64,000 nt of DNA from Triatoma infestans (Eukaryota > Arthropoda > Insecta > Hemiptera > Reduviidae). Where the stretch lies: contig JAAEAF010007701.1 of the NCBI GenBank assembly GCA_011037195.1, forward strand, positions 1 through 64,000. The letters are read 5' to 3'. A model generated the notes under the pieces. The model was given only the letters and a program-made list of their open reading frames with translations. It searched no databases and had not been told where the DNA came from. The number at the start of each line of letters is the position of its first letter. Position 1 is the first letter of the stretch. The position numbers were made by a program, and so were the translations under genes. This document shows, piece by piece, positions 10,501 to 21,275 of this stretch.

Positions 10501-12695
10501 ATGAAGACCATTCGCTAAAAACATTTTTTTCGTTGTTCGGACCCCAAAACGTGTATTTCCCGGTGTTAACTCGATTTCCGAAATATGCACGATCGCAAAA
10601 CGTCCTCTTACTAGAAGTAAGATAAAGTAAAAACAAACTACATGTCCGTGGGCGAGGTGAAAACTTCTCGGCCTTGTAGTGAAAATGAGTTTTTTTTTAT
10701 TTTAAAAATGCAAATTTATTCATTTTGTCAAAAACACACAACAGCCGTATAAAACAAACTTTTTGTCTGATCAAATTCACATTTGGTATTTACTTTTGCA
10801 ACAAAAGTGCCTTCATAACAAAACAATAATTTCATTTGTAGCTGTGCCTTCTATGGGCTATGCTGAGAACTTTACACCTTGCCCTAGTTTATATATAATG
10901 TAAAATATTCTGTTTTAATACGATGAGCTTTTTTTCATATTCTTATACAATCAAGGATATTAAAAACATTTTCTCCTAGACTTTGGTTATATACCTATAA
11001 GGTTATTTTACCGAATTAGTATTTTATATATAATTCAAATTTATTAATTAATTTTAGTTTTCATACGAATATGTTTTAATATACCTAACTATATTTTATC
11101 ATAGAACAAACTCAGCAATGACGAAACGATGTCCGAATAAATTTTGTTTAATTAAACTGACACAATTTGCCTCATGAATCAGCCATTGTCATTTATTGGT
11201 CAAAATATAAAGTGGTTTTCTATATTATGCAATTATTATTTCAAGATTAAAGAAAATCGGTGGCGCCATTTTCGAAAATCTTCGAAACCAATTAGTTAAA
11301 GTCGCATTTCCGATTAGGCAGTGGAACCGTATATTCTAAAAGTGGCACTTCAGAGAAAAGAAAATGTTGATTAATACATAGAGATTTAATATATTTTTAA
11401 AGATACCCAGTTCAAAGAAAATTGGTTAAGCGGAAGTGCAAATTTCCAGAATAGATTTCCCGGTGGAGAATGGATTTCCCAGTGTTTTTCCGCGGGAGAG
11501 AAGAGACATGTCTGAGCTAGCTCAGCGTCACAACTGGGATACAGTGATGATATCAACCAACCTGTACTGGAACTCCCTGGGATAAACTAGTGGGTCTCAA
11601 CCTGAGAACAAGGACATGATCACTTGGCTAACGACGTCTTAAACGGCATGGAGTATTGTCAGGGTGGAAATATGTAGAGAGAGGTGATTAGGCAAGAGTG
11701 TTTGGATGAAGCTCTAAGCGTTTATGGAAATTTTATTGGAATCGGGAATGGATTAGATCGCTGACGAAGGGAATATTAAGGTCATGATAAAGAGTGCGAT
11801 TGGAGAGATAAGTAGTGTTTTGTGCAAGGAGTCTCCTTCATAGTCCGTAACGTCTGTTTAATTCATAAGAGAAATAAAAAGAAATTTTGGTGTGATTCAA
11901 TCACACGACTTTCTCTTACTACAGTTTACACAGATAAATCTGTGAGAAATCACAGAGAAATTTTCGTCAAACTAATCATTTGTAGTAAATATCTATTTGT
12001 CTTCAGTTTTACATCAATGGGAACATATAAACTTAATAAAATGACTTTGTTGGAGGAAAGCATACACTACCCCTCCATACCATACACTACCCCTCCCCCA
12101 AACTCCTTTAGATGAACTTTCTCGGAAAAAAATGATAGTGTCTCTGAATTCATAGTTAGTGTACAAATTTAATGAAATCCGTCCGTGTTTAGGGATCAAA
12201 CGTAGATATCACTTGATTAGAGCATACACCCTCCATGCACAAACGTAGTCGTCGTAGAAAACTGAAGTAACCGATAAAAACACACTTCCGGTCAACCGAT
12301 TTTCTTGAAACTCAGAATTTTGACAAAATATTTAATTCTAACTAATGTTATCTAAATGACAGGATTTTATAATAAATTGAATTAGCACTTTAGAGGAAAA
12401 CATAACCTCCCCCCTCTCTCCCACAAACATCTTAAATGGATTTTTCCAGAGAAATGTTTAAAATAAATGTTATAGCCATTAGTATCCCTAGTCGATATAC
12501 ATAGTTTAAAGGAAATTATTGAAGCTGTTTTTGAGAAAATTTCAAAAAATTTTAAAAATTCATTCAGTAAAGTAGTACTTCCGGTTGAGTAATTTCGACT
12601 GGTAAGTTCCTGTTTGATCCCATGGTGGTACTCAAACGGAATGTCAAGTATGAACTTTCTGCGATTTTTCGTTTTTGAGCTAAGCTGAAAGCAAG

Positions 12696-12727
<32 letters not shown>

Positions 12728-13140
12728 CAGACACACAGAGTCCATTGACTAAAAACCACTTCTTTGGATTCAGGGAACCTCAAAACATGTATTTCCGGTG
12801 TAAACTCGATATCAAAAATTTGAGACGATTGCAATACTTCCTCTTTCTTTACTGGGATAAGAGAGTAAAAAACATACAAAGAAAATTGTTATATCCATTT
12901 TTCGAAAAACCTACGATTTTTCATTTTTGTGCTGTTCATATTACATATACACACTGCCCTTTTTCTATAAACCACTTTTTCTAATTTAGGGGACTTCAAA
13001 ATGTGTATTCCCAGTGAAAACTCAATTTCGAGAATCTAACATGATCACAATCTTCCTGTTGCCAGCAGTAAAAGAAAGTAAAAAATCAAATTTGCATTTG
13101 AATCAGTCCATTTGCGCGACATATTGAAAAGAAAAGTTAA
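9700..13140. repeat. Several dispersed-repeat copies, mostly F orientation
   Basis: The landmark that ends each F unit (CTCAAAACATGTATTTCCGG, then CACGATCGCAATACTTCC) is seen near 10540-10605, 12777-12845 and 12992-13070. The CTTCCGGTT...GATTTT block is at 12284-12302 and 12578-12600. Hairpin ends are at 11884-11920. Internal (TA)n and (CA)n arrays lie at 10463-10500 and 12693-12735. The open frames here have no family character and coincide with these repeats. Bases 9730-10230 and 11470-11820 hold nothing that I recognise. Confidence 0.65.
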
Positions 13141-14140
13141 AATATTCTAACGATGAGCGTTTTTTTAAAAAAAAAAAGTTTAGAAAGGAATTTAATATTT
13201 ATATGACACAAGCGGAAATGGCGTAAAAGGTAAAGCGCGGCTGGTGGAAACTAGAGGAAATACAAAGGAAGGAGCTAAGCGTAACAAAAACTTCTTCCGG
13301 CCGGGGGGGGGCTGTTAATGGTGGATTTCCTTTGGGAGAAAAATTGTGAAAAAAAAAGAGGAGAAAAAATTTAGACAAGCTTGAAAAAGGCTGTAATGAG
13401 TGGTGGGGGTAATAATAGGTGATGAAGCCGTCACCATGTGACGTATGACTTAGTGTGTCACAAGTACCTGCGTGCTGGCTGTTGGCAACAAGCACGAGGC
13501 CAAGAAAAAAAAAAAAAAAAAAAAAAGTACCTACGTTCAAACACCCTGCCGGTAATGCCCTCTATGTGTGTATTTGTGTGAACATGAAAGTTGATGTGCA
13601 CTTATTCTGCCAGCCTTCTTGGGAGAAGCAGCACTTTCTAAAGGTCACATAGTTTAGTTTACATTGTAAACACATACACAAACACAAAACATTTATTGTT
13701 TAGATAAACATTTATTGTTAAGATAAGTTTATTGCTCAGATGATAAGTAGTACATCTGAGCGGGGTGTGGAGCGCCCTTTGTCAAAACCAACAAAGCTTG
13801 TGCCGTTAAAATTGAAACATAACTCTGACTGATCCCCGAAATCAATTTTTTTTTGTTTTCGAAAAAATGTTTCAGGTAAAAGTGGTGGTACTTTTTATCT
13901 GTATAGAGGGCGCATTCAGAACTTGAATCAACACTGAAGATGTTTACGAGAAAATTCCAAAAACCTCAACACCTGAACTCAGCCTCAGAACTCAACCTGT
14001 TCGGTGAAGTTACACTTCCACTGGACCGATTTTCATCAAATTGTTTCTCACAAACAATTCAGAGTTTTCTCTAAATTTGAAATGCTGACTCCACCTTGTC
14101 ACTTTTATTTAAAAAAAAACATTTTCCCGCAAAATTTGAT
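13140..14140. other. Low-complexity and dispersed-repeat fragments
   Basis: A-runs at 13160-13180 and 13504-13526 and a G-run at 13303-13312 make the open frames meaningless. Bases 13760-14090 contain dispersed-repeat words (GAGCGCCCTTTGTCAAAACC, CACTTCCACTGGACCGATTTT). I found no coding region. Confidence 0.45.
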
Positions 14141-14145
14141 TTTAC

Positions 14146-14196
14146 GACGGCACTGGCACTGGCTCTAGCACTGGCACTGGCTCTAGCACTGGCACT
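14146..14196. repeat. 18-bp tandem repeat (GGCACTGGCTCTAGCACT)
   Basis: About 2.7 copies of an 18-base unit, itself built of GCACTG-like hexamers. No frame of biological interest extends beyond it. Confidence 0.9.
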
Positions 14197-14219
14197 ACAA
14201 TTTTAGTAATAGCAATAGC

Positions 14220-14785
14220 AGCAAGTCGTGCGAATGTTGCACGCCAGATTTTTGTATTTCATTTAAATCACACGCCGACCGTCTGATGAATGTATTAAAT
14301 TAATTACATTCTACAATTAGACTTGGCTAATCTAGTTATGACCGTGTCCAGATGTTAGCCGTCAAACTAAATCCAATAGCTCACAATTTAGGGACGTCAT
14401 ATATTTGATGGGTTAATGACTGGAGAAACATGTTCCCTGGAGGAGTTTATGTAACGCTGTACATATCGTACCTTCACATAAATATTATACACAAGTTAAT
14501 AAGGTCGGCCATTTTGGAATGGCTACGTCATAGTTCTAATATTTACGTAATACTTGACTAAGAAATCATGTTCTGATGTAATCCATTAGTTTTGAAGTAT
14601 TGGTTAATCAAGTTCTTAATATTAAAAATTGTAATGTGTGCAAACACACGAATTTCTCGTACTCTAATGAATACAATTTAATCAAGAAATCTTATTAAAA
14701 ATTGCAATATTAGTTGGGCTGGCTATAAAAATGGTGGTGGGGATTTCACTTGTATACCTGAATGCGGTTGGTTCCGCAGAGCTGG
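14220..14785. other. Stretch without recognised gene
   Basis: A degraded hairpin end of the dispersed repeat is at 14227-14255 (GTCGTGCGAATGTTGCACGCC). The rest is AT-rich with no coding signal; bases 14715-14760 begin the GGTGGTGGGGATTTCACTT block of an F copy. Confidence 0.4.
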
Positions 14786-14787
14786 AA

Positions 14788-15094
14788 AATATCAGAGATA
14801 TTTTTCGTGATAGCCTGCTTCTTTTTGTGGTCAGTTTCGGGTGTTCGCCCATCATCAGGATGACTGTCTATGTTATCACACTGGCTGAGTGATAGTGTGA
14901 TAACATAGACTTGCACAGAGCAAATTTAGTTAATATACTATAGTGGTGATAATCAACTAAATTACTGCTCTGTGCAAGTCTATGTTATAACACTGCTCGA
15001 CAAAAAGCATCGATGATGGGCGAACGCCCGAAACTGGTCGATGACTACAAAAAGAAGCAGACTATCACAGAAAATATCTGTGATACCCGAGTGC
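14788..15094. repeat. Foldback element with a hammerhead-like module in each arm
   Basis: The left arm (14788-14920) and right arm (14965-15094) are inverted copies. Both contain the outer word AGCCTGCTTCTTTTTGTGGTC or its complement, a hammerhead-like module, and the spacer TCTATGTTATCACACTG; they meet in an AT-rich centre. The left module (14831-14865, minus strand) keeps CTGATGA, GGGCGAACACCC and GAAA but has lost the cleavage-site side. The right module (15007-15046, plus) keeps everything except two bases (CT) of CUGAUGA. Neither looks active as it stands. The element sits inside a dispersed-repeat copy, splitting its TATACCTGA...GAGTGC region. Confidence 0.75.
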
Positions 15095-15099
15095 TTTAT

Positions 15100-16060
15100 G
15101 AAAAGCGCTCTGTCAAAACCAACAATGCTTGTACAAATTTAAATTTAAACTAACTGACAGCCTCTCTAATACCCCACCAAAATCAATTTATTAAACAAAG
15201 TAATAGTCAAATAAAGCTGATACGTTTCTGTCTATGGAGCAACCATTAGAAGTTTAAAGAAATTCGTTGCCCCTGTTTCCCAGAAAATTCCAACAAACTC
15301 AAAAACCTACTCCGTAACATCGCACTTCCGGTTAGCCGATTTTCTTCAAATTTGGAATTCTATCATTGTTTCTAATATGTTGAATATGTGATGGGTCCGC
15401 AGTGCTTGATTTTAATCTGTCTTAGCATACATATTACTTTTATTCCTGACCGGTTTGATTATCATCCATCGTCAGAGTAAATTCACCAAGTTCGTGTAGA
15501 GAGTTCACTTCACCGCAATGTTTCGTTACACTCGACACTTAGTTTGTTTGTTGATAATATATTGTAGGTGATAAAATCATATATTATACTGAAGTCGTAC
15601 TTCAGATGTAACATAACGCTACTGTTTTCTAGACGAAAATTCAAAGTGATAGGTATTTATGTGTTTATAGGAAGTTTAAAGAAAATCTTGGAGCCGTTTT
15701 CGCCGAAAATCTGAAAAAATCATTCAGTAAAGTAGTACTACCGGTTGATGGATTTGGTCTGATTTTCCGTCTGATGCGGTGGTAATGCCTAAACCTAAAT
15801 ATACATCAAGTTTAAGCTTCCTGCAACTTTTCGTATTTCAGATATTCTGTTAACACACGCACACTTATATATATATATAAACCATCCGCTAAAAACATTG
15901 TTTTCGTATTCAGATGGCCCCAAAACATGTATTTCCGGAGAAAAGTTAATTTCGAAAATCTGGCACGATCGTAATACCTACTTCCTGTTACCAGGAGTAG
16001 TACACACTAAAAATCTGGTGTGAAACATTCATATGCCTTTCTCTTCAATGATAAATTTTT
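15100..16060 (+). repeat. Dispersed-repeat copy, F orientation
   Basis: This is the clearest single F copy, interrupted by the Penelope repeat. In order it shows: GCTCTGTCAAAACCAACAA (15108), AACTAACTGACAG (15160), CGCACTTCCGGTTAGCCGAT (15323), ATATTATACTGAAGTCGTAC (15583), AAGTGATAGGTATTTATGTG (15644), GTAGTACTACCGGTTGATGG (15731), CTGATGCGGTGGTAATGCC (15771), an internal CA/TA array (15854-15880), CCAAAACATGTATTTCCGG (15920), CACGATCGTAATACCT (15964) and the hairpin end CTGGTGTGAAACATTCATA (16014). Other copies share this order. Confidence 0.75.
15388..15560 (-). mobile_element. Penelope-like element repeat (pLTR) fragment
   Basis: This matches 53836-54005, which adjoins a Penelope-type RT remnant. 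Shared words include GATGGGTCCGCAGTGCT-like start, TTCCTGACCGGTTT, CATCGTCAGAG, AAATTCACCAAGTTC and TAGAGAGTTCACTTC. On the minus strand it carries CTGACGATGG ... CCGGTCAGG, a hammerhead-like module in which the GAAA block is mutated to CAAA. It is therefore a degenerate copy of the element's terminal repeat, with no coding part attached. Confidence 0.65.
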
Positions 16061-16586
16061 TCAAATTTCAAATTTACGCTTTTCACACTCACACACACAC
16101 ACACACACATCATGTTTGTACGTATTTGTTAAAGTATTTTGTTTATATGTAACTGTTGTATTTGATTGCATGTAATACTTGTATGTGGAGCATGGTGAAA
16201 TAAAGTTGATTTAAAAACAAAAACCCACACATAGAGTAAGAGACCATTCGTTGAAAAAACTTTTTTCTATAATCGTTGAATAATGTGACGATTATTACAC
16301 TAAAAGCAGTTCTACACTAAAGTTCTACTTTTTCTCGCTAGTGAGTTACACACTTCCTCCCTCTAGTGTGTGAAAGTAACATTATTCAACTCTAATTAGT
16401 CCGATATCTAGCGGCAATACGCGAAAACAAGATCATAACAAATTCCACATAAAGCAGATTTGAGGTTATATTAAACGGAACAGATTACATATAAGAAAGT
16501 GGGAGTATTTGACTTGAATTAAAATACATATTCTCAATATTTGCATCTTTCCATATTTGTATTATATTAATATAAATATTATGGAC
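16060..16586. other. Simple repeats and unrecognised sequence
   Basis: A (CA)n array lies at 16088-16110. Bases 16300-16385 hold an irregular inverted pair (ATTATTCAAC.. / GTTGAATAATG at about 16275 and 16381). No coding sequence is recognised. Confidence 0.45.
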
Positions 16587-16799
16587 CACTGTAACACCCC
16601 ACTGTAACACCCCACTGTAACACCCCACTGTAACACCCCCACGGTAACACCCCACTGTAACACCCACGTAAACACCCCACTGTAACACCCCACTGTAACC
16701 AACCACTGTAACACCCCACGTAACACCCCACTGTAACACCCCCACTTGTAAACACCCCACTGTAACACCCCACTGTAACACCCCACTGTAACACCCCAA
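16587..16799. repeat. 13-bp minisatellite (CACTGTAACACCC)
   Basis: About sixteen copies of a 13-base unit with C-run length variation (CCC to CCCCC). Because 13 is not a multiple of 3, all three minus-strand frames stay open and give repetitive Gly/Val/Tyr-rich peptides that look like proteins but are not. Confidence 0.95.
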
Positions 16800-17560
16800 T
16801 ACAGAACAATAATATACTTTACCATATTTTTTTTTATGTCCAGCCCAACTGAACATTGTGAACCTTGCAATTTTAAGGAGAATTTGTTAATTACATTGTA
16901 AAAGAAAGTCGTGTGAGTGTTTCACGACAGAATTATCGTGTTTTTTTTAAATAAGTACACTTAGTACATTCTATTGTACAATTCAGCAAATAATATTTAT
17001 TTAAAAACAGTGAAGAGATCCCACAATCGATTACTGCAATTCAATTTTTCAGGTCATTTTAATTATCAGTTTAAATAATTAATTGAATGATTCTTGAAAA
17101 AGGGTGTACTACTAAAGGGTGTTGTACTATAGCTAAATAAATGATTCTCATTCTTTTCTTTTTTTTTAGTTAATTGACGCAAATTTAAAATGAGTTAATT
17201 TAATATAATTAGCAAAGAGTGGTTCAGTAAAATTACGCAAATACCTTTAGTTACTTCAAAGTGTTCCATTATATTTGAAATCGAAATGGAGAGACACTTC
17301 CTTTACACAGGTGAATAAATCATTCTTTTTTCTAGTTATAACGTATTATCTACACTAAATTACTACCACAATTATAAATAAATAAATTTATTCGATGTGA
17401 ATCACTCACAATACTTTCTTTTACTGCAATTATCACAAATTAAAATTGGAATTTCGATTCACCTTTTAGTTTATTCTCAAATATAATCAATAAATTCTTT
17501 GCGCATAATAGCATGACCATTGCTGCAGTCCCCAATAAACACCGGCAGTGATACGCCACA
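16800..17560. other. AT-rich stretch with dispersed-repeat hairpin ends
   Basis: Hairpin ends are at 16900-16930 (AAAGTCGTGTGAGTGTTTCAC, R orientation) and 17396-17428 (GTGAATCACTCAC ... CTTTCTTTTACTGC, F orientation), about 500 bp apart and facing each other. No coding sequence is recognised between them. Confidence 0.5.
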
Positions 17561-17579
17561 GATATCTAAAATCCTCCAA

Positions 17580-18850
17580 AATCAGTACTTTTGCTTTCAC
17601 TTACTGCTAGTAACAGGAAGTATTACGATCGTGTCCGATTTTGGAAATTAACTTTACCCCGGAAATACATGTTTTGAATTGCCCTGAATATGATTTTTTT
17701 TTTTTTTTTTTTTGTTTAATTTAAGGCGTCTCTATACATCGTGGTTATTTGACGCCGGAGCCTTCGCAGTGCACTTGCCGGCCTCCGGGCCAATGTTCTC
17801 CGTTACAGACAACACTGCCATCACCGGGACAGTGCGCTTAGGGCTCCTAGGAAGAGAAAAATCTAAGGGCAAGCCACGGCTGGATCGAACCGTGATCTCC
17901 GCGTTGCTAGTCCAGCGCGCTACCACTGAGCTAATCCCTTCCCTCCCTGAATATGAAAATATTGTTTTAACGAATAATCTGTAAGTGGGGGTATGTGTCT
18001 GTGATTGTTAACAGAATATCTCAAAAACGAAAAGTCGTAGGAAGTTTAAACTTAGTATTCAGTTTAGGCACTACCGCCGCTTCAGACACTATGGTTTCAG
18101 GAAGATCCATCTACAGGAAGTGCCACTTTACCGAAAGTTTTTTTTACAATTTTTCGTGATTTTCCTTACGGCTTCGAAGATTTTCTTTAAACTTGTACAT
18201 TATTTGCACACTTGAGTACCTGTCACCTTTGTGTGAAATGTTTTCTCGGGAAAATGGATTTTTTTTGGGGCGATCTGGGGGAACAGTAGCGTTATGCTTT
18301 CCTTTAAAGTACCACGTCAGTATAATAGCAATATGTTTTCACTACCTACATAATATTATTACTCATTAGAATTCCAAATTTTGAGAAATTTAGTTGGAAG
18401 TGCAATTTTCCATGATAAGGTTTTGAGTTTTATGGAATTTTCTCGAAAATAGTTTTTCAACGATTTTCTTTCAACTTTGAGTGTTTGCCGCATAGATAGA
18501 AACGTATCACTTTTAATTGTAACAGTTTTCTGAAAAAATTGATTTTAGAGGGGTATTGGAGGTCTGTCAGTCAGTTTAAATTTTAATTTGTAGAAACAGT
18601 GTTAGTTTTGGAGCGCTCCACATAAGGCCGCTCAGGTAATGGCCACCCCCAACTAAACATTGCAACGTTGTAATTTTAAAGAAAATTTCTTGTTCAATTA
18701 TATTAATTAGAGTAAGAGAAGGTGGTTTTCCCGGAAAAATGTTGTTGCTACTATTAGTTCGGTCTACTCCGCTAGCACTAGAATTCCAAATATCACTCAT
18801 ACTCCGTTAAGCACTTCAAGTATAATTTGAGCTTTTGTTACCAGTTCAAA
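17580..18850 (-). repeat. Dispersed-repeat copy, R orientation, split by a SINE
   Basis: Read on the minus strand it has the same order as the F copy at 15.1-16.06 kb. The plus strand shows AGGAAGTATTACGATCGTGTC (17615), GGAAATACATGTTTTGAA (17660), CTCAAAAACGAAAAGTCG (18013), CTTCAGACACTATGG (18079), AACTTGTACATTATTTGCAC (18191), AACAGTAGCGTTATGC (18281), GTTTTGGAGCGCTCCACATA (18605) and an AAGAGAAGG remnant (18714). A SINE interrupts it at 17694-17944. Confidence 0.75.
17694..17944 (-). mobile_element. tRNA-derived SINE, family 1, with 12-bp target duplication
   Basis: On the minus strand it starts GGGATTAGCTCAGTGGTAGC (A-box TAGCTCAGTGG) and continues with the B-box GGTTCGATCC. A non-tRNA body with CCTAGGAGCCCTAAG, GGCAGTGTTGTCTGTAACGG and GGCCGGCAAGTGCACTG follows, and it ends in a poly-A tail (T run 17694-17713 on plus). 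The sequence CCCTGAATATGA flanks it exactly at 17682-17693 and 17945-17956: a 12-bp target-site duplication, as made by LINE machinery. It interrupts a dispersed-repeat copy, so it is younger than that copy. The open frames on both strands are artefacts. Confidence 0.92.
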
Positions 18851-19055
18851 GTGATAAATTTGTGTAACAACCCAGTTTTTCTCTCACTTGGTGAACTGCC
18901 CCATGAAGTGGCTCTTTAAGAAATGATTAGAAAGTGAGTTAAATCCTCTTTAAGAAGCCATATTGCAATGCAAGCAAGCATAAATGTGTCATACATCCGG
19001 TAGTTTTAAGTTTACAGGAAGTACTGAGTACATAATTCATTGGGCCGCTTCTTTT
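18851..19055. other. Dispersed-repeat remnant next to BEL/Pao insertion
   Basis: The words AAGTGATAAATTTGTGTAA (18856) and TTTACAGGAAGTACTGAG (19011) belong to the dispersed family. This is the left target flank of the BEL/Pao element. Confidence 0.4.
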
Positions 19056-19060
19056 GTACT

Positions 19061-19272
19061 TGTAGGGAACACTGAAAATATAGGTGTTAATTTTGAAAAA
19101 AATAAAGAAGGCCATGGTTTTGTGTGCTGTTTTGTTGAACATATTTGCAATTATTATTATACAGATATAGAAAGTTTTTTATGTGGTAAACATTTAAAAT
19201 AAAAAAATATAAAATAAAGAAGGTTTGAGTTTTCTTTATCCATATTCAAGGTTCCAGGGCATATTTCCAACA
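19061..19272 (+). repeat. 5' LTR of the BEL/Pao element
   Basis: The 212-bp LTR starts TGTAGGGAACACTGAAAATA and ends ATTTCCAACA. An AATAAA-like signal (AAATAAAGAAGG) occurs twice inside. A likely primer-binding site (TGGCATCCCTTGTGGGG) begins six bases after the LTR, at 19278; I cannot name the priming tRNA. Confidence 0.95.
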
Positions 19273-19311
19273 TAAAGTGGCATCCCTTGTGGGGAATACT
19301 GGATTCAAGTT

Positions 19312-20497
19312 ATGGATTCAGAAGAGCTAGAACGATTAAAAAGGTCCAGATCTCAGGTGAGAAGGTTGTTCACCATTAATTTTAATAATCTAAATAAGAA
19401 ATTAAAAGAGAAAAGTATAGATTTCGATGGGAACTAGAAGTAATAGCGGATAAAGCTGAGAGACTTTTTAAACTTGATGAAGAATAAAAGAAATTTTGTT
19501 GAAAACGATGAAAGATGATGAAGCATCTCTTACAGATGAATTCGAAAAGATTGAAGAGTACAGGGAGAAATTTATTACGATAAGGAATAAATGCCAAAAG
19601 AAAGGTGAGTGCAAATTAGATATATTAAAAAAAGGTAGTAGTTCAATTAGTTCAGAAAGTAGGCAAGAAAAGAAGTATTTTCAGTTAAAGCAATTTGATG
19701 GACAAATAAAGAATTGGATTGGGTTTTGGACTAAATTCCGAAAAATACATGATGACCCAGCTATGGACAACGAGGATAAATTTCAATACCTAATTCAGGC
19801 CACTGTACAAAGTACTCCTGTGCGAAAATTTTTAGACAGTTTTCCGCCGTCAGGCGCAAATTATCCCATAGCTGTAGAGCGTATGAAAAGGCGTTTTGGT
19901 AAAGATGAACTTATTATTGAGATCTGTGTTAGAGAGCTGGTAAGTTTGGTATTGCAACAGGCAAAATGTAGCAAATCTATGCTCTTGAGCGAGCTGTATG
20001 ATAGATTGGAAACACAATTACGATCTCTTGAGACACTGGGTGTCACATGTGATAAATATTCATGTATGCTTTTTCCTTTAGTCGAATCAGCGTTGCCAGA
20101 GGAGACTCTTATAGCCTGGGAGAGACGAAGGAGAGATATAAGGGCCAGCCCAGAGGCAGGGGAAGAGACTCAAAAGGATGAAAAGTTACTGGAGGAGCTT
20201 TTGAATTTTGTAAGGGCTGAGGTCGAGAGCGAGGACCGATTGGCTATTGCGAGAGGCGTTTCCGGAGGCGCAAAAAATGAGGGGACGACTTTAAAGCAGA
20301 AGAGGACAGATGCAAGGAAATCTGAGGTAATTCCCACTGCAGCTACTATTTTGTCAGCGGAAACAAAAAGGAGCGGAGAGAAGTCTTGCGTTTTTTGTGA
20401 TAAGCCGTCACACAATGCTAGCGAATGTTACTTGGCTAGCAAGCTCTCATATGAAGAAAAAAAAGAAAAAATTAATAACAAAGAAATGTTGTTTTAA
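19312..20497 (+). pseudogene. BEL/Pao gag (capsid and first zinc knuckle), frameshifted
   Basis: Gag packages the element RNA in cytoplasmic particles. The likely original start is ATG 19312 (MDSEELERLKRSRSQVRR), 40 bases past the 5' LTR; a frameshift and stop near 19430 separate it from the long open part (19496-20497, 333 residues). That part contains the Gag core: FDGQIKNWIGFWTKF at about residue 69, then YLIQATVQSTPVRKFLDSFP and AVERMKRRFGKDELI, the pattern of the DUF1759 retrotransposon-gag family. It is followed by a first zinc knuckle CVFCDKPSHNASEC. The frame ends within an A-rich stretch (20456-20470), where slippage shifts coding into the next frame. Confidence 0.9.
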
Positions 20498-21140
20498 TTG
20501 CCTGAAGCCAGGGCACACCTCTAGGCATTGTAGAGTGTTTGTAAAATATCTGTTCTGTGGGAAAAAACATGCAACGGTCATGTGTTCAGTTGTTAAGGAA
20601 AAGGAGTTTGAAAGTAAAGACAGTAGTAGGGAGGGTTCTTCTAAGGTCGAAAGTAATATGCTATCAAAACATAATGTTCAACAGACTTTGTTGCAGACAC
20701 TGATGGTACGTGCTGTAAATGGAGAGAAGGAAGGTGTCGGAAGAGTATTGCTAGACACAAGATCCCAAAACATCATATATCAATAAGAGTAGTGCTGAAC
20801 GCCTCGGATTGAAGGGATTGGGAAAGGAAGCAGTAGTTCATAGCTTATTTGGTGGTTATAATAGTTATAAGGTAACTTTGCAAAGTATTTCAAGAGATTT
20901 TGGGATAGAAGTGACTCTATTAGATCAAGACCGAATTTGTAATTATGTTCCGAGGTTAACTGCACAAAGGTATATTGATATGTTGAAACTAAAGAATATT
21001 CATTTAACAGATTTCGGTGGAGATGCTCCCGAAATATAGATATTGCTAGGTGCAGATGTTTTAGGACGAATTACAACTGGAAGAATAGAAATTTTAGACG
21101 AGGATATGGTCGCAGTAGAAACAAAGCAAGATTGAACAGT
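20397..21140 (+). pseudogene. BEL/Pao zinc knuckles and aspartic protease, broken
   Basis: The frame 20397-20786 continues Gag with a second knuckle (CFNCLKPGHTSRHC) and a third, incomplete one (CGKKHATVMC). It then reaches the protease start with LLDTRSQ, where the family has an active-site DSG or DTG triad; here the third residue is Arg, so the protease is inactive. A frameshift follows at once, and the protease body continues at 20809-21039 (ERLGLKGLGKEAV) and, past a stop, with a LLGADVLGRI block near 21040-21075. The retropepsin would have matured the polyprotein. Confidence 0.8.
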
Positions 21141-21275
21141 GATGGGACGGCAGAACAGTTTGGAAAGTCACACAATTTTAAATTTATTTTCAGTTAGTAA
21201 ATTTGACATTTCAGAATTAGGGCGTTTAGACGTATTGGGAATCAAGGACCCCATGAAAGTAAAGCAAAACAATAC

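Noticed and set aside
16485..16870. Three overlapping minus-strand frames rich in GVLQWGVTVGCYSG
   Set aside because: They are the six-frame shadow of a 13-bp minisatellite. All three frames give the same peptide type, which cannot be a real protein.
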